The notes under the pieces: generated by a model
What the model was told of the DNA's origin: nothing
Seen by the model: only the letters and a program-made list of their open reading frames with translations
Databases searched by the model: none
Shown: piece by piece, positions 29,565 through 29,719 of the stretch
Layout of the letters: each line of letters begins with the position of its first letter
Numbering within the stretch: position 1 is the first letter of the stretch
Position numbers and translations under genes: made by a program
Source: Nitrolancea sp040255925
GTDB lineage: Bacteria > Chloroflexota > Chloroflexia > Thermomicrobiales > Thermomicrobiaceae
Length of the DNA: 29,719 bases
Reading direction: 5' to 3'
Assembly (NCBI GenBank): GCA_040255925.1
Contig: JBDZVX010000018.1
Span: 1-29,719 of the forward strand

Positions 29565-29719
29565 CTAGGATTCGGAGAGTGGTGGATAGGCCCACCCCTG
29601 ATAATCGACCTCAGCGGCCGGAACGGTCAGCACAACGCCGCTGCTCGTGACCGACTGAACGGCATCGTAGGGAACGTAGATATCGCGCTCCAGCCTGCGG
29701 GCGACCAGCAACGCATCCG
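29565..29719 (-). CDS. C-terminal end of a PRC-barrel/DUF2171-like protein (partial)
   Basis: The minus-strand frame enters from the window edge and ends in TAG at 29565-29567. It encodes DALLVARRLERDIYVPYDAV and QSVTSSGVVLTVPAAEVDYQ, then GWAYPPLSES. The 'DIYVPYDAV...V.L.V....DYQGW' pattern matches the end of the beta domain in the DUF2171-type protein at 16413-17201 (DLYIPSQYLSVWNDQVGVEV). The N-terminal part is outside the window. It lies upstream of the two BON genes on the same strand. Confidence 0.6.
   Translation of the reverse strand, partial: DALLVARRLERDIYVPYDAVQSVTSSGVVLTVPAAEVDYQGWAYPPLSES

Overview
The window is GC-rich DNA from a bacterium that I would place in the Chloroflexota, probably near the Thermomicrobia/Sphaerobacter group. 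This is an inference from gene content: dnaA is not followed by dnaN; an R3H-type AAA ATPase, tmk and a DarA-type c-di-AMP receptor form one overlapping operon; and there are PRC/DUF2171-like, BON-domain and zinc-ribbon proteins. Most genes are ordinary chromosomal genes. Two segments are clearly accessory.

Region 1 (1-1965) begins with the 3' end of a gene, possibly a DNA methyltransferase. A solo HUH/Y1 transposase (915-1331) follows. It sits between two inverted-repeat ends and, outside those, two large arms of degenerate ~40-bp tandem repeats (159-785 and 1386-1965). The arms are inverted relative to each other and share blocks in shuffled order. This is the strongest candidate for an undescribed element.

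Region 2 (2145-6739) holds a K+ uptake pair (ktrB-ktrA) preceded by a 39-codon upstream ORF. Convergent to it are a family 2 glycosyltransferase, a Ser/Thr kinase-like protein with DFS in place of DFG, and a 44-residue His/Arg-rich small protein.

Region 3 (6990-10813) is a relic of an integrated element next to a selenocysteine tRNA gene. Two direct repeats, each containing the decayed 3' end of a tyrosine integrase, bracket a 3.5-kb cassette. The cassette has a good sigma-70 promoter, a glycosyltransferase fragment fused to a broken FAD-monooxygenase fragment, and an intact 867-residue rifamycin phosphotransferase (rph). A kptA tail fragment overlaps the rph stop. The combination looks like the remains of a rifamycin-resistance cluster.

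Region 4 (10939-18965) contains moaA with a promoter, a 26-residue membrane peptide gene, a PIG-L deacetylase, a family 4 glycosyltransferase, hisS, a DUF2171 protein and dnaA. A clear promoter and an 11-bp-phased repeat/palindrome lie just upstream of dnaA.

Region 5 (19042-24281) is a minus-strand run: recR, a GNAT-type protein, the R3H ATPase, tmk, darA and a membrane zinc-ribbon protein. The last five are tightly packed, with two 4-nt overlaps, and look like one operon. The KtrAB system elsewhere in the window is a family commonly regulated by c-di-AMP, the ligand that DarA proteins bind.

Region 6 (24593-29719) has a small zinc-ribbon protein, ftsK, a SAM methyltransferase, two paralogous BON-domain proteins with low-complexity ends, and the 3' end of a PRC-barrel-like gene running off the window.
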